DNA of 64,000 bases, from NCBI GenBank assembly GCA_963809695.1, contig CAWEKI010000010.1:124001-188000 (forward strand). The letters run 5' to 3'. The DNA is from JAGDMJ01 sp963809695. GTDB lineage: Bacteria > Bacteroidota > Ignavibacteria > UBA10030 > UBA6906. This document shows, in pieces, positions 1 to 8,919 of this stretch. Every line of letters starts with the position of its first letter. The first letter of the stretch is position 1. A program made the translations under genes and the position numbers. Under the pieces are notes generated by a model. That model was not told the DNA's origin and searched no databases. It saw only the letters and a program-made list of their open reading frames with translations.

Positions 1-683
1 ACGCCGCCGATGACTTCGAACTTACCTTCCTTGACAAGCTCACGGAGCACCTCGCTTTCCGACACCGCATCCCGCATCTGGTTGCGGACGTTTTCCGCGA
101 CGGTTGCATGAACCATGTTTGCCTCGGGCATATGCTCAGCTTTCATGGCTTCAACCGCCGGAGCGATCCGCATCACAATGGAGGTGATATTCGGCGATTC
201 GGCACCCCCGCTGACAGCCGCTGAGACCGCGCCGCACGATTCATGCCCCAGGACGAGCAACAAGTGAGTATGAAGATGTTCGGCCGCATACTCGATGCTT
301 CCCAGTATGACCGAATCAATGAGATTACCGGCGTTGCGGACGACGAACAGTTGTCCGAGCGATTCGTCAAATATGAGTTCAGGTGAGACTCTCGAATCAG
401 CACACGCCAGAACGATAGCATACGGATGCTGTCCCGTCACCAGGTCTTTTCGCTCATGTATGAAATCCTTCCTCGCTGGCTTGCCCTGGACAAAGCGATA
501 ATTTCCGTTTTCGAGTCGGTTCAGGAGGGCCTTGAAATCAACTGTTGTTTCCTTGTGGCCCACTGCAGCAGCATTCTGGCTCGTTGCAGGGACGGTCCAG
601 GAAAGGAGCATTATGACGATTGCGATGATTGTTCGGGTCGCAAGATGTTTCGCACAATTGTCTGATCGCATTTGGTCCTCCAT
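1..683 (-). CDS. Beta-class carbonic anhydrase with signal peptide, C-terminus cut by window edge
   Basis: Translating the minus strand from the ATG at 683 gives 227 residues that stay open to the window edge. It should interconvert CO2 and bicarbonate. Zinc-site motifs of beta-carbonic anhydrases are visible: CADSR (Cys94, Asp96, Arg98) and GHESCG (His147, Cys150). The stretch before the edge (LRELVKEGKFEVIGG) matches the family C-terminal part. Residues 17-35 form a hydrophobic signal segment ending in ATS-Q, so the enzyme is probably periplasmic, whereas most bacterial beta enzymes are cytoplasmic. A GGAG ribosome site lies about 9 bases before the ATG. The gene stands alone, and bases 684-874 upstream show no clear promoter. 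Confidence 0.9.
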   Translation of the reverse strand, partial: MEDQMRSDNCAKHLATRTIIAIVIMLLSWTVPATSQNAAAVGHKETTVDFKALLNRLENGNYRFVQGKPARKDFIHERKDLVTGQHPYAIVLACADSRVSPELIFDESLGQLFVVRNAGNLIDSVILGSIEYAAEHLHTHLLLVLGHESCGAVSAAVSGGAESPNITSIVMRIAPAVEAMKAEHMPEANMVHATVAENVRNQMRDAVSESEVLRELVKEGKFEVIGG

Positions 684-874
684 GAATGCAGCTCCAATCT
701 TGTTTTTTCTGACAGCCTAAAAAAGCTCATTAGCCCGGCAGAGAGAGTCAATGTCGTCCTAAAATGCTCCTATTCAGAACCCGTCATTTGCCATGGATAG
801 GCCCCGAACAAAAGCATCTCGGGAGGACAGCACAGCGTTGACACTCTAAGCTCTCGACTGACTCCTGCTTTCTA

Positions 875-1561
875 TCAATGGAACGTGTAGCTCAACCCCG
901 CCAGGATACTCACATAACGGATGGCTCTCGTGGTGACATTGTCGCCGGAAGGTGGCGTGACGATCACTTTTCCTTCGTAGTCAATAACCGAATTGAATTT
1001 GGCGTTTACATCGAACGCCCATCCCTCGTCACCGATCGGGATGAAAGTCCCAAGACCGACCGCGTAGGCGCCCTGTGCCCAGTTCTGCGTGGTTGGTGTG
1101 AGAGCCGTTACCACGCCGTTGCTCGTATATGATCCCGAGGTCTCCAGCCTCTGAAAATACACTCCCCCCGAGAAAGTGAAATATGGCCAGAGGTGGGCAT
1201 AATGGTACGAGACGTTGATGCCAAGAACCAGCGGCAAGACCCAGTAGGGAGCATCAATATTTGACGTCACGCTTTGTCCCTGCGCTTTGAGCGCGCTCGC
1301 GAGTTTATCATTGTCAGCACGAAAATGGGAGATCCCCACCCCCGCGTATATACTGAATCCCTTGGCGATGTTGTATGGCACCTCCACAAACCCTGTGAAC
1401 CCGGTGCTGAAGAGGTCCGCGAAATCGCCCTGAGGAATGGCCGGCCCCCCCTTCACGGAAATCCCAAACTTCCGCTGACCTCTCTCATTTACATTCCCGT
1501 ATTGTCCCAGAGCGTTGGTTGCCAAGGTGACGGTTACCAACAAAAGAAATGTAGTCTTCAT
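875..1561 (-). CDS. Small outer-membrane beta-barrel protein
   Basis: The protein has 228 residues starting at MKTTFLLL, where a typical signal peptide (cleavage near ALG-Q) begins. A longer reading frame from 1642 would put 27 unlikely residues ahead of that signal. After cleavage the chain alternates polar and hydrophobic residues, with strand patterns such as FGISVKGGPAIPQGDF and a final strand ending in Phe-His. This resembles the eight-stranded OmpA/PorT-like barrels common in Bacteroidota. No enzymatic motif is visible and its role is unknown. It is divergent from the porin gene at 2162, and a conserved intergenic element lies between them. Confidence 0.7.
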   Translation of the reverse strand: MKTTFLLLVTVTLATNALGQYGNVNERGQRKFGISVKGGPAIPQGDFADLFSTGFTGFVEVPYNIAKGFSIYAGVGISHFRADNDKLASALKAQGQSVTSNIDAPYWVLPLVLGINVSYHYAHLWPYFTFSGGVYFQRLETSGSYTSNGVVTALTPTTQNWAQGAYAVGLGTFIPIGDEGWAFDVNAKFNSVIDYEGKVIVTPPSGDNVTTRAIRYVSILAGLSYTFH

Positions 1562-1726
1562 GGCGGCGGATTCACAAGTGTGGACAATGTGAGAGGAGCT
1601 TGGACCGCAGTGCAAAATACAAAACCTGTGCCGAGTAAACAATAGTAGTCAGAAGTCAGAAATTGCCAGTAGCAGTAATCGTTATTCAAAATTCGCTCCC
1701 ACCATTAATTCCTGCTCTAAAGGACC

Positions 1727-1869
1727 AGATGACGACCTGAGGTCTAGATATTGACCTTTCTCCAATGCCAATTCTTGCCTTCCGCCTCCATCATTATCCT
1801 CGCAAGTCCTTCTTGCTATGAGCTTTACACTGACACCAAACCTTTCTCGGGGGCTGGCATGGATCTTGG
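1727..1869. repeat. Conserved intergenic element, copy A
   Basis: This 143-bp stretch in the 600-bp non-coding gap 1562-2161 matches 26562-26704 without gaps. Hand counting gives about 92 of 143 identical positions. Identity is concentrated at the left end (AGATGACGAC, then ATATTGACCTTT), in the middle (AAGTCCTTCT) and at the right end (GGGGCTGGCATGGATCTTGG). Spacing between the end blocks is the same in both copies. Just beyond, GGCTGGC at 1852 can pair with GCCAGCC near 1880. Both copies sit between divergently transcribed genes whose minus-strand member is a barrel protein. It could be a regulatory region, a structured RNA or an old repeat. The rest of the gap shows nothing recognisable. 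Confidence 0.6.
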
Positions 1870-2161
1870 TTAATACTTGGCCAGCCTTTGTGCCGAGGTG
1901 CATAATATGCTCACCGTGTCGCCCTGGGTGCACTTCTCAAATCACGATCCTCGTTTCTCGGTCTAAGCCAAACAGCAGTGATCTTCCTGCTTTGGGTAGA
2001 GCAGGGGCGTCCCGAGAAACCCGCAAAAAAGGAGTGCCTACACCCCAAACTGCCATCTGGAAAGGCGTTAACAAGATGAGGTACGAAAAGCAAAGATCGC
2101 TTTCTGCATGCGAACCTTTTCCATTGCCTGGCGAACCTCCAACTGTACCGATAGGACTACC

Positions 2162-3616
2162 ATGAGTGTCGGCCGACATAATCTCTCCGCTGCGATAATT
2201 CCGTCCTTTATCATCGGGAGTCTATTCATCTTCAGATTCCCCGCTTACGGGCAGGACGAACAGAACCACCTTCCGATGGTCCAAAGTTTCATCGCTCAAG
2301 AGAAGAACTCACTTCCGGCTGAGCCTGCCTCAACGCGCCATGACTCGGCCACGGCTTTGATGGTACAGAGCAACTCCCTTCAAAATGACTCTGACTCCGA
2401 TACGAGTGCGCACCTCCCAGCAACTTATGGCGTATTTGATCCCGGGCGCGGGTATCAGGTGGCAAAGGCACCCAAATTTGATCTCTGGATCAGTGCCTAC
2501 GTCGTGTGGCGGTACGTCAATCAGTTGCCGGCAGATCAATCCTTTACCGATCACCTCGGCCGGCAATTCAAAATCGACACGAGAAACGATCTCGAATGGC
2601 ACCGCATCATGGTCCATTTCCGGGGATATGCTTACACCCCGAAGCTCACGTATGTTCTCACGGTGTGGAATGTCTTGTCGACATTGGACATGTATATTAT
2701 CGGATCATTGAACTACAGTTTTCATCGAAGCTTTAATCTCAGCGTTGGTCTCGATGCGGTTCCAGGTACTCGTTCGCTTATGGGATCTCATCCGCTCTGG
2801 CTCGCCAACGACCGGGTGATGGCTGACGATTTCATCCGACCAGGATTTTCGTCGGGTCTCTCGGCGAATGGTGAAATTGTTCCCACGTTCTTTTACAAAT
2901 TTGTCGTTAATAACAACCTGAGCCAGATCGGGCTGAAGGCAAATCAGCTGACACGTGCTCTTGCGGTGGGGGGCACACTCTGGTGGATGCCGACAACCGG
3001 TGAATTCGGTCCGCGAGGCGCATACGGGGACTGGGAATCACATGAAAATCTTGCCACGCGATTCGGTGTCTGTGCCTCAGGGATGCACAACGAGGATCGA
3101 TATAATCCCACTTCGAATCCTTCCCCGGGCAGCACACAGATCCGTCTGGCCGACAGCCGGCTTCTGTTTGAGACCGGCGCGCTTGCCGATGATGTCACGG
3201 TGCAAAGCGCGGCCTTTCGTATTTTGTCCTTTGACGCCGGCTTCAAGTACCATGGGATCTTCCTGCAGTCCGAATTCAGTACACGTTGGCTTGATAACTT
3301 CGTTGCGGACGGACCGCTCCCGGTCAGTTCGATCGTAGACAGAACCTTCTACATCCAGGCAGCCTTCTTTCCCATCCCCAAGACTCTAGAGCTCTACGGC
3401 GCCACATCGCAGGTGTACGGGGACAGGAACGCGGGTTTCAGTCACAGCTATGAGTACCTCGCGGGTCTGAATTTCTATCCGTTCGATGAGCGGTACTTCA
3501 GGGTCAATGCCCAGGTCATCAACATATACCATTCTCCCGCAAGTAGCACCTTCGGCTTTTATGTCGGCGGACAGACAGGTACTATCGTCTCGTTAGCGAC
3601 GAGTCTGTTCTTTTGA
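2162..3616 (+). CDS. Outer-membrane porin-like beta-barrel protein
   Basis: The product has 484 residues. The start is placed at MSVGRHN, just before a hydrophobic export segment (about residues 10-30, ending AYG-Q); an upstream in-frame start at 2108 would add 18 unlikely residues. About 80 low-complexity residues precede the barrel. The remainder is rich in alternating amphipathic strands and ends in Leu-Phe-Phe, the aromatic C-terminus expected for BAM-dependent barrels. Overall it resembles phosphate-selective porin O/P-like proteins, but the family is not certain. The gene begins a plus-strand run with a secreted amidohydrolase 33 bases downstream, so it may admit that enzyme's substrate (inference). 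Confidence 0.6.
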   Translation: MSVGRHNLSAAIIPSFIIGSLFIFRFPAYGQDEQNHLPMVQSFIAQEKNSLPAEPASTRHDSATALMVQSNSLQNDSDSDTSAHLPATYGVFDPGRGYQVAKAPKFDLWISAYVVWRYVNQLPADQSFTDHLGRQFKIDTRNDLEWHRIMVHFRGYAYTPKLTYVLTVWNVLSTLDMYIIGSLNYSFHRSFNLSVGLDAVPGTRSLMGSHPLWLANDRVMADDFIRPGFSSGLSANGEIVPTFFYKFVVNNNLSQIGLKANQLTRALAVGGTLWWMPTTGEFGPRGAYGDWESHENLATRFGVCASGMHNEDRYNPTSNPSPGSTQIRLADSRLLFETGALADDVTVQSAAFRILSFDAGFKYHGIFLQSEFSTRWLDNFVADGPLPVSSIVDRTFYIQAAFFPIPKTLELYGATSQVYGDRNAGFSHSYEYLAGLNFYPFDERYFRVNAQVINIYHSPASSTFGFYVGGQTGTIVSLATSLFF

Positions 3617-3649
3617 CTAACTTCATGTTGGGAAAGGAGCGAACCCAAG

Positions 3650-4801
3650 ATGACAAACTGGTTCTCAACACGTCATATCCAATTCCTTAGCTGCTGTGTG
3701 ATGCTGGCTTTTCTGTTGCTGTCGCTTAACATGGGAATCGCACAGCCAAAACCTGCATCGTCCCCGGCCGGCTACGAATTGAACGATGACCATTTTCACC
3801 TGACAAACTACATCCAGGAAGGGACGGACATCCACAAGTTCCTCGACATCATGGGGACGAAGGTGGGGAGAGTGGCACTCTTCGGGATCCCACTGCAGCA
3901 GATGTGGTCTTATCAGAATTCTGGAGACTTCGCTCCTACCTACTACCTGGCGTCCGATGCACCGCTCTACTACTACTCCTTCACCGACGCATACATTGCC
4001 ATGGCGTACAAGTCGTTGAGCAAGGAGCAGCAAGCGAGAATCGATCCAATGATCACAGGTTTCAATCCGGCAGACATGTACGCGGCCGACCACATACGCC
4101 GTGTTCTTACAGTGTTCCCGGGAGTGTTCACCGGGATCGGGGAGTTCTCCATACACAAAGAATTCGTCTCTTCAAAGATTGCCGGCGAAGTCGCAAGCCT
4201 GACAAATCCCGCCCTTGACCGGATACTCGACTTCTGTGCGGAAACCGGGCTGGTGGTGATCCTTCACAACGACGTCGACATGCCTTTCCCAAAATCGGGG
4301 CAGGAGCCATATTTGGTGAAGCAGCTCGGCAATCTGCTCCGCAGGCACAGGAATACGACAGTGATCTGGGCGCACTGCGGATTGGGGAGGATTGTTCAGC
4401 CGGTGCACGATCAAATCAGGTTGCTGGAGCACGCGCTTGGCGATTCGACGCTGAAGCATGTGTACATCGATCTCTCATGGACCGAAACGGCGAAATATCT
4501 GGTGAGCAGTCCGGAGGCCACCAAGGCGAGCGCAGATTTGATCAACAAATATCCGGATCGTTTCCTGTTCGGGACCGACGAAGTTGCTCCATCCGACCAG
4601 AAGGGATATCTCAAGATCTATGACATCTATGCGCCGCTGCTGGCTCAGTTGACCAAGGAAACCAAAGAGAAGTTCCTCAAGGGAAATTACGAAAGGATTT
4701 TTGATGAAGGGCGGCGGCGTGTGAGAGCGTGGGAAAAGGCGAACATGAATCGGCCGGCGACGGTGGTGGAACCCACGCCGTCGTCGGGGGTGGGACAGTA
4801 G
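3650..4801 (+). CDS. Secreted amidohydrolase-superfamily TIM-barrel protein
   Basis: The 383-residue protein has an N-terminal export segment (residues 12-31, ending GIA-Q) and an AAAGGAG ribosome site. Metal-site features of the amidohydrolase family 2 fold are present: DDHFH (His48, His50), GEFSIHKE, VILHND, WAHCGLGR and FGTDE near the end. The protein should therefore be a periplasmic metal-dependent hydrolase or decarboxylase-type enzyme; the substrate is unknown. It lies between two porin genes and upstream of an exported glutaminase, which points to a periplasmic pathway. The C-terminal 30 residues are low in complexity and probably not part of the fold. Confidence 0.8.
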   Translation: MTNWFSTRHIQFLSCCVMLAFLLLSLNMGIAQPKPASSPAGYELNDDHFHLTNYIQEGTDIHKFLDIMGTKVGRVALFGIPLQQMWSYQNSGDFAPTYYLASDAPLYYYSFTDAYIAMAYKSLSKEQQARIDPMITGFNPADMYAADHIRRVLTVFPGVFTGIGEFSIHKEFVSSKIAGEVASLTNPALDRILDFCAETGLVVILHNDVDMPFPKSGQEPYLVKQLGNLLRRHRNTTVIWAHCGLGRIVQPVHDQIRLLEHALGDSTLKHVYIDLSWTETAKYLVSSPEATKASADLINKYPDRFLFGTDEVAPSDQKGYLKIYDIYAPLLAQLTKETKEKFLKGNYERIFDEGRRRVRAWEKANMNRPATVVEPTPSSGVGQ

Positions 4802-4996
4802 AAGGGGGTTGGGTGTGGGAGACGAAGTCTTTTCACCATTCACCGATACACCGTTCATCGTTCATCCTTCGGTGTTCGACGTTCATGATTCTCGGACCAC
4901 GATTCGACCTGCTGCATCAGCAGAAGCCACGGGAACGGTTGAACCGGTCACACGAAGGCGGCACTAATCATCTGTTACCCCAAAGGAGGATCAGCA

Positions 4997-6232
4997 ATGA
5001 ATTCAAAAAATCCCTTTCACCTGTTGGGCCTTTGTTTCTTGACTGCTGCGGTCTGGCTGACGGCATCGATGCCAGGTGCCCGAGCACAGGAAACGAAGCC
5101 GTCCTTCACTATCTATGGCTTCGCCATGCTCGATATGGGATACGATACAAAACAGAACGATCCCTCCTGGTTCGATGTCATGCGGCCGACGAAGCTGCCA
5201 TCCTACGAGAACCAGTTCGGTGCAGACGGGCGCTGGTACTCGGGTGTCCGCCAGAGTCGACTCGGCGTGAAAGGCTCCCTGCCGACGGCTCTTGGTGAAT
5301 TGAAGACCCAATTCGAGTTTGAAATGTTCGGCGTGGGCGTTGATGCCGGCCAGACGACGATCCGTCTCAGGCATGCCTACGGCGAGATAGGACAGTTTGG
5401 TGCGGGGCAAACATGGAGCCCGTTCATGGACATTGACGTCTTCCCGAACTCGCTCGAGTACTGGGGACCGAGCGGGATGGTGTTCTTCCGCAACGTGCAA
5501 GTCCGGTGGATGCCGATCCAGGGTGATACCCGAATGACCATCGCGCTCGAGCGGCCAGGTGCAAGTGCCGATGCAGGGAACTACGCTGACCGTATCGAGC
5601 TGCAGGGAGTTACGGGCCGCTTCCCTCTGCCAGACCTTTCGGCAGAGTACAGGCTGGGGCAGCCCTGGGGATACGTTGAGGCGGCCGGGATCGTCAGATA
5701 CATGGTGTGGGATGACCTGAACAATGACCAGTATGACCTGTCGGGCAACGCGGTGGGGTGGGGACTGAACTTGAGCTCGAACATCAAGATTGCCAAAGAT
5801 GTCCTCAGACTCCAGGTGGTCTTCGGACAGGGCATTGAAAACTATATGAACGAAGGCCCCGCCGATATCGGTATTGAAAAGAACACCGGCGATCCGGTGA
5901 AACCGGTGAAAGGCAAGCCCTTGCCGGTGCTTGGCCTTGTTGCTTTCCTCGACCACGTCTGGAACGAAAAATTTAGCAGTGCCCTCGGTTACTCTCAAGT
6001 GAAAATCACTCCCTCAGATGGGCAGGCAGCGAATGCATTCAAGCTGGGCCACTATGCGCTTGCTAACCTGACTTATTCACCTGTTCCCAGTTTCATGACA
6101 GGGATCGAATTCCAGTACGGCCAGCGGCAGAACAACCTGCCTGAGCCTGGCAAGACCGCCGTATGGAAGGCAGATGACTTCAGGATTCAATTTGGTGCCA
6201 AGTTCAACTTCTCACAAACGATCGGAGGCTGA
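4997..6232 (+). CDS. DcaP-like outer-membrane porin
   Basis: The 411-residue product starts after a strong AAAGGAGG site and carries a signal peptide (cleavage near ARA-Q). The mature part begins with the strand SFTIYGFAMLDMGYD and contains LRHAYGE, GQTWSPFMD and WGPSGMVFFRN, motifs typical of the DcaP-like trimeric porin family. The last strand ends in phenylalanine followed by a short tail. DcaP porins are known for passive uptake of small organic acids and amidated compounds. Here the stop overlaps the ribosome site of the glutaminase gene (2-base gap), so the two are cotranscribed. A second DcaP-like gene follows at 7365. Confidence 0.82.
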   Translation: MNSKNPFHLLGLCFLTAAVWLTASMPGARAQETKPSFTIYGFAMLDMGYDTKQNDPSWFDVMRPTKLPSYENQFGADGRWYSGVRQSRLGVKGSLPTALGELKTQFEFEMFGVGVDAGQTTIRLRHAYGEIGQFGAGQTWSPFMDIDVFPNSLEYWGPSGMVFFRNVQVRWMPIQGDTRMTIALERPGASADAGNYADRIELQGVTGRFPLPDLSAEYRLGQPWGYVEAAGIVRYMVWDDLNNDQYDLSGNAVGWGLNLSSNIKIAKDVLRLQVVFGQGIENYMNEGPADIGIEKNTGDPVKPVKGKPLPVLGLVAFLDHVWNEKFSSALGYSQVKITPSDGQAANAFKLGHYALANLTYSPVPSFMTGIEFQYGQRQNNLPEPGKTAVWKADDFRIQFGAKFNFSQTIGG

Positions 6233-6234
6233 GC

Positions 6235-7242
6235 ATGAAAACATTGCGGCTCATTTGCGTTGCACTTGTATTCCTGATGGTGGGAGTGCCCGTTGCGCAG
6301 GCACAGACACCGGCAGAGATCGAGTCTGCGCTGAAAGCAGCCTATACAAAATACAAGGATCTTCACGAAGGAAAGAATGCAGATTACATCCCGGCACTTG
6401 CCAAAGTGGACTCGAATCTCTTCGGCATTGCCCTGGTGATGGTCGACGGCAAAGTCTATACCACTGGCGATATCACGGGGGAAGTCTCCATTCAGTCCAT
6501 CTCCAAGGTCTTTACACTTGCGAACGTTCTTACGGATCAGGGGGAAGCCTCGATCCTGAACAATATGGGGGTGGATGCCACCGGTCAGGTATTCAACTCC
6601 ATCGTTGCGGTCGAGCAGTACAAAGGGGCGGAGATGAATCCCCTCGTCAATGCCGGCGCCATCACGACGACAAGCATGGTGAAAGGGAAAACGGCGGATG
6701 ATATCTGGAAGAACATCATCGATACGTACAGTGCCTATGCAGGGCGCCCTCTCAAGGTAGACGAGGAAGTCTACAAATCCGAAGCCGCGACGAATCAGCG
6801 GAATCAGGCGATCGCGCAGCTTATGTACGCGTATGGCCACATCAAGGATAACCCCTCGCAGGCCTGCGACATTTACACGAAGCAGTGCGCCGTAAGCGTG
6901 AATGCCAAAGACCTCGCGGTCATGGCTGGTACGCTCGCGAACGGAGGCAAGAATCCTGTAACGGGGAAGCAGGTCCTGGATCCGAAACATGTCCCGTCAG
7001 TGCTGGCCGTCATGGCGACTGCGGGTCTCTATGATGACTCGGGCAAGTGGCTCTATGCCACCGGACTCCCCGCCAAGAGCGGAGTCGGTGGAGGGCTCAT
7101 CGCCGTGTCGCCCGGGAAATTCGGTATCGCGGTGATTTCGCCGCCGCTGGATGCCGCAGGGAACAGCGTCCGTGCGCAAAAGGCGATCACTGATATCTCG
7201 AACGCCCTGGGCGGGAACCCGTATTTTTCGAAGGCAAAGTAG
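6235..7242 (+). CDS. glsA: Exported glutaminase
   Basis: The 335-residue protein is a serine-dependent glutaminase converting glutamine to glutamate and ammonia. Diagnostic stretches are QSISK (SxxK, Ser88 and Lys91), the NPLVNAGAI segment at 135-143, and a glycine-rich KSGVGGGL motif near residue 280. A clear signal peptide (residues 1-23, AQA-Q) indicates periplasmic location, unlike the usual cytoplasmic GlsA. The GGAGG ribosome site overlaps the end of the preceding porin gene. Sandwiched between two DcaP-like porins, it may scavenge amide nitrogen or act on amides that enter through them (inference). Confidence 0.9.
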   Translation: MKTLRLICVALVFLMVGVPVAQAQTPAEIESALKAAYTKYKDLHEGKNADYIPALAKVDSNLFGIALVMVDGKVYTTGDITGEVSIQSISKVFTLANVLTDQGEASILNNMGVDATGQVFNSIVAVEQYKGAEMNPLVNAGAITTTSMVKGKTADDIWKNIIDTYSAYAGRPLKVDEEVYKSEAATNQRNQAIAQLMYAYGHIKDNPSQACDIYTKQCAVSVNAKDLAVMAGTLANGGKNPVTGKQVLDPKHVPSVLAVMATAGLYDDSGKWLYATGLPAKSGVGGGLIAVSPGKFGIAVISPPLDAAGNSVRAQKAITDISNALGGNPYFSKAK

Positions 7243-7251
7243 AGGCGAGGG

Positions 7252-7328
7252 CCCGACAGCTGCTTTTCCTCCTTGGCAGCTGAGTCGGGAAAGGCGCGAC
7301 GTCACTTCGGTGTACGGTGGCGTCGCGC
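7252..7328 (+). terminator. Two consecutive hairpins after glsA
   Basis: Arm CCCGACAGCTGC (7252-7263) pairs with GCAGCT and GTCGGG (7276-7289, two unpaired bases). A second stem GCGCGACG (7294-7301) pairs with CGTCGCGC (7321-7328) and encloses CAC-TTCG-GTG. Neither has a T-run, so they may be an attenuator, an RNA-stabilising element or a weak terminator before the next porin gene. Confidence 0.4.
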
Positions 7329-7364
7329 ATCCTTGTGTATATCCGCATCTTGCTTCCCTCACTC

Positions 7365-8681
7365 ATGAAACCAGGAAGTGTGCACGGCGCTCCTCGCTTT
7401 CTTCGCCTGTGCGTCGCCGTGCTGATTTGTTGGCGGGCGGCTGCTCCTCTTTACGGCCAGGAACGTACAGATTCGCTCGCTGCGCGGCAGGATAGTTCCT
7501 CGCTCGCAGCTGTGTCGGCTGTTGCAGATTCGACTGTCATCACGCCCGATTCGGTGCAGGTACAGGAAGCCCATCCCCAGGATTCTCCGGTGAACCGGGG
7601 TTTCCTGATCAGGACAATTGATGGAAGTGCGGAGCTGCGCATTCGCGGCTCCGTCCGCCTCAACGGCATCGTGGATTTCAAGGGCCTCCAGAGCCAATCC
7701 ACATTCAATACGTATGAGATCCCCGTGGCAGAGGCGAGCAGCAGTGAGACACGCTACCAGATGTATGCCGGACAGACCCGTCTCGGCTTCGAGGCGACTC
7801 AAAAGGCCGGCTTTGGTGACATCTTCACGAAAGTGGAGACGGATTTTCTCGGCATCTCGAGTACCCTCCGTCTTCGGCATGCATATGCGGGCGTCTATCG
7901 CTTTCTCTTTGGGCAGACCTGGTCGACCTTTGCCGACCTCACCGCGATTCCGCTCACCGTGGACCTGGACGGACCAAACGGTTCGGTTTCGGAACGGACG
8001 GTGCAGATCCGGTATTCCGACCACATTGGTGAGGGTCTGTCCTGGGATGTTTCGATTGAGTCTCCCAACCTCGAGGTCACAGTACCGGATTCGCTGCAAT
8101 TGGGGCCGACATTCCAAAGTTTCCCGGACGTCGTCGGCCGGATCAGGAAATCGGGTGGCTGGGGTCATGTGCAACTAGCGGGTGTCGTACGAAGCATCAG
8201 CACGAATGCGTTCGGTCCGACTACCAGCTCTGCAACCCGGGTGGGCTATGGGTTGCTCTTGAGCGGACGGGTCTATTTAGGGGGAAAGACTCCTCATAGG
8301 ATCCTGTTTGAACTGGTTGCGGGGAAAGCGATTTCGAGGTACATCGGTACACTCGCGAGAAAGGGCCTGGATGTCGTCTATGATCCCGCCACCGGCTCGA
8401 TCGACCTGATTCCTGCAACGGGGGGCTATCTGTCCTACGCACGCCAGTGGACTTCATCCTTGCTGTCGTATCTGACCACGGGGTTCGTAAGGGTCGGGAA
8501 TGTCAAGAGCCAGTCGGGTGACGCATTCCGATTCAGCCGATACGTGTCGGGAAACGTTTTCTGGGACGCCGCACCAGGGACGAGATTGGGGGTCGAGTAT
8601 TCCTGGGGTCTGCGGGAGAACAAAGATTACGCGAATGGGACGGCGGGCCGAATTTCCTTCATTCTCATGTACGACTTTTGA
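7365..8681 (+). CDS. DcaP-like outer-membrane porin, second copy
   Basis: The 438-residue product is related to the porin at 4997: LRLRHAYAGVYRF, GQTWSTFADL and DGPNGSVSERTVQIRY align with the corresponding DcaP motifs. A GTG at 7317 is also in frame, but the ATG at 7365 places a hydrophobic export segment (residues 13-31, ending LYG-Q) at the N-terminus and lies clear of the upstream hairpin. A Ser/Val/Asp-rich linker of about 40 residues separates the signal from the barrel, and the final residues are MYDF. It probably supplies an additional uptake channel for the amidohydrolase/glutaminase cluster. Confidence 0.75.
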   Translation: MKPGSVHGAPRFLRLCVAVLICWRAAAPLYGQERTDSLAARQDSSSLAAVSAVADSTVITPDSVQVQEAHPQDSPVNRGFLIRTIDGSAELRIRGSVRLNGIVDFKGLQSQSTFNTYEIPVAEASSSETRYQMYAGQTRLGFEATQKAGFGDIFTKVETDFLGISSTLRLRHAYAGVYRFLFGQTWSTFADLTAIPLTVDLDGPNGSVSERTVQIRYSDHIGEGLSWDVSIESPNLEVTVPDSLQLGPTFQSFPDVVGRIRKSGGWGHVQLAGVVRSISTNAFGPTTSSATRVGYGLLLSGRVYLGGKTPHRILFELVAGKAISRYIGTLARKGLDVVYDPATGSIDLIPATGGYLSYARQWTSSLLSYLTTGFVRVGNVKSQSGDAFRFSRYVSGNVFWDAAPGTRLGVEYSWGLRENKDYANGTAGRISFILMYDF

Positions 8682-8706
8682 ATGACAGCATAGGCTACAG
8701 TTTTTA

Positions 8707-8735
8707 TTGCTTTTCTGGTAAATTTTCGCTATATC
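8707..8735 (+). promoter_or_regulatory. Possible sigma-70-type promoter
   Basis: TTGCTT and TATATC are separated by 17 bases within an AT-rich patch of the 238-base gap after the porin gene. It would drive the barrel gene at 8920 with a long leader. The match to consensus is only partial. Confidence 0.3.
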
Positions 8736-8919
8736 ACATGCTGGAATCAGGTAAAAGGCCGCACTGAGGAGACGGTAGCGGCGCGGATTTCCACTGACTC
8801 TGGCGAGGCTGGGTGGAGCGTGGGTGATAAGCTGAGTGAAGGAGGCCGAATGATCTCATGTCTGTTTGGTCCTCGTTTGGCAGTTGGGATATGAAACTTT
8901 ACATAATGCAGAGGGAAAA

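Noticed and set aside
4802..4996. TTCA-rich simple repeats before the porin gene
   Set aside because: Short, irregular and without an inverted or tandem unit that would mark a defined element.
5003..5998. A 331-residue minus-strand frame opposite the DcaP-like porin
   Set aside because: The porin has family motifs and a strong ribosome site; the antisense frame has neither.
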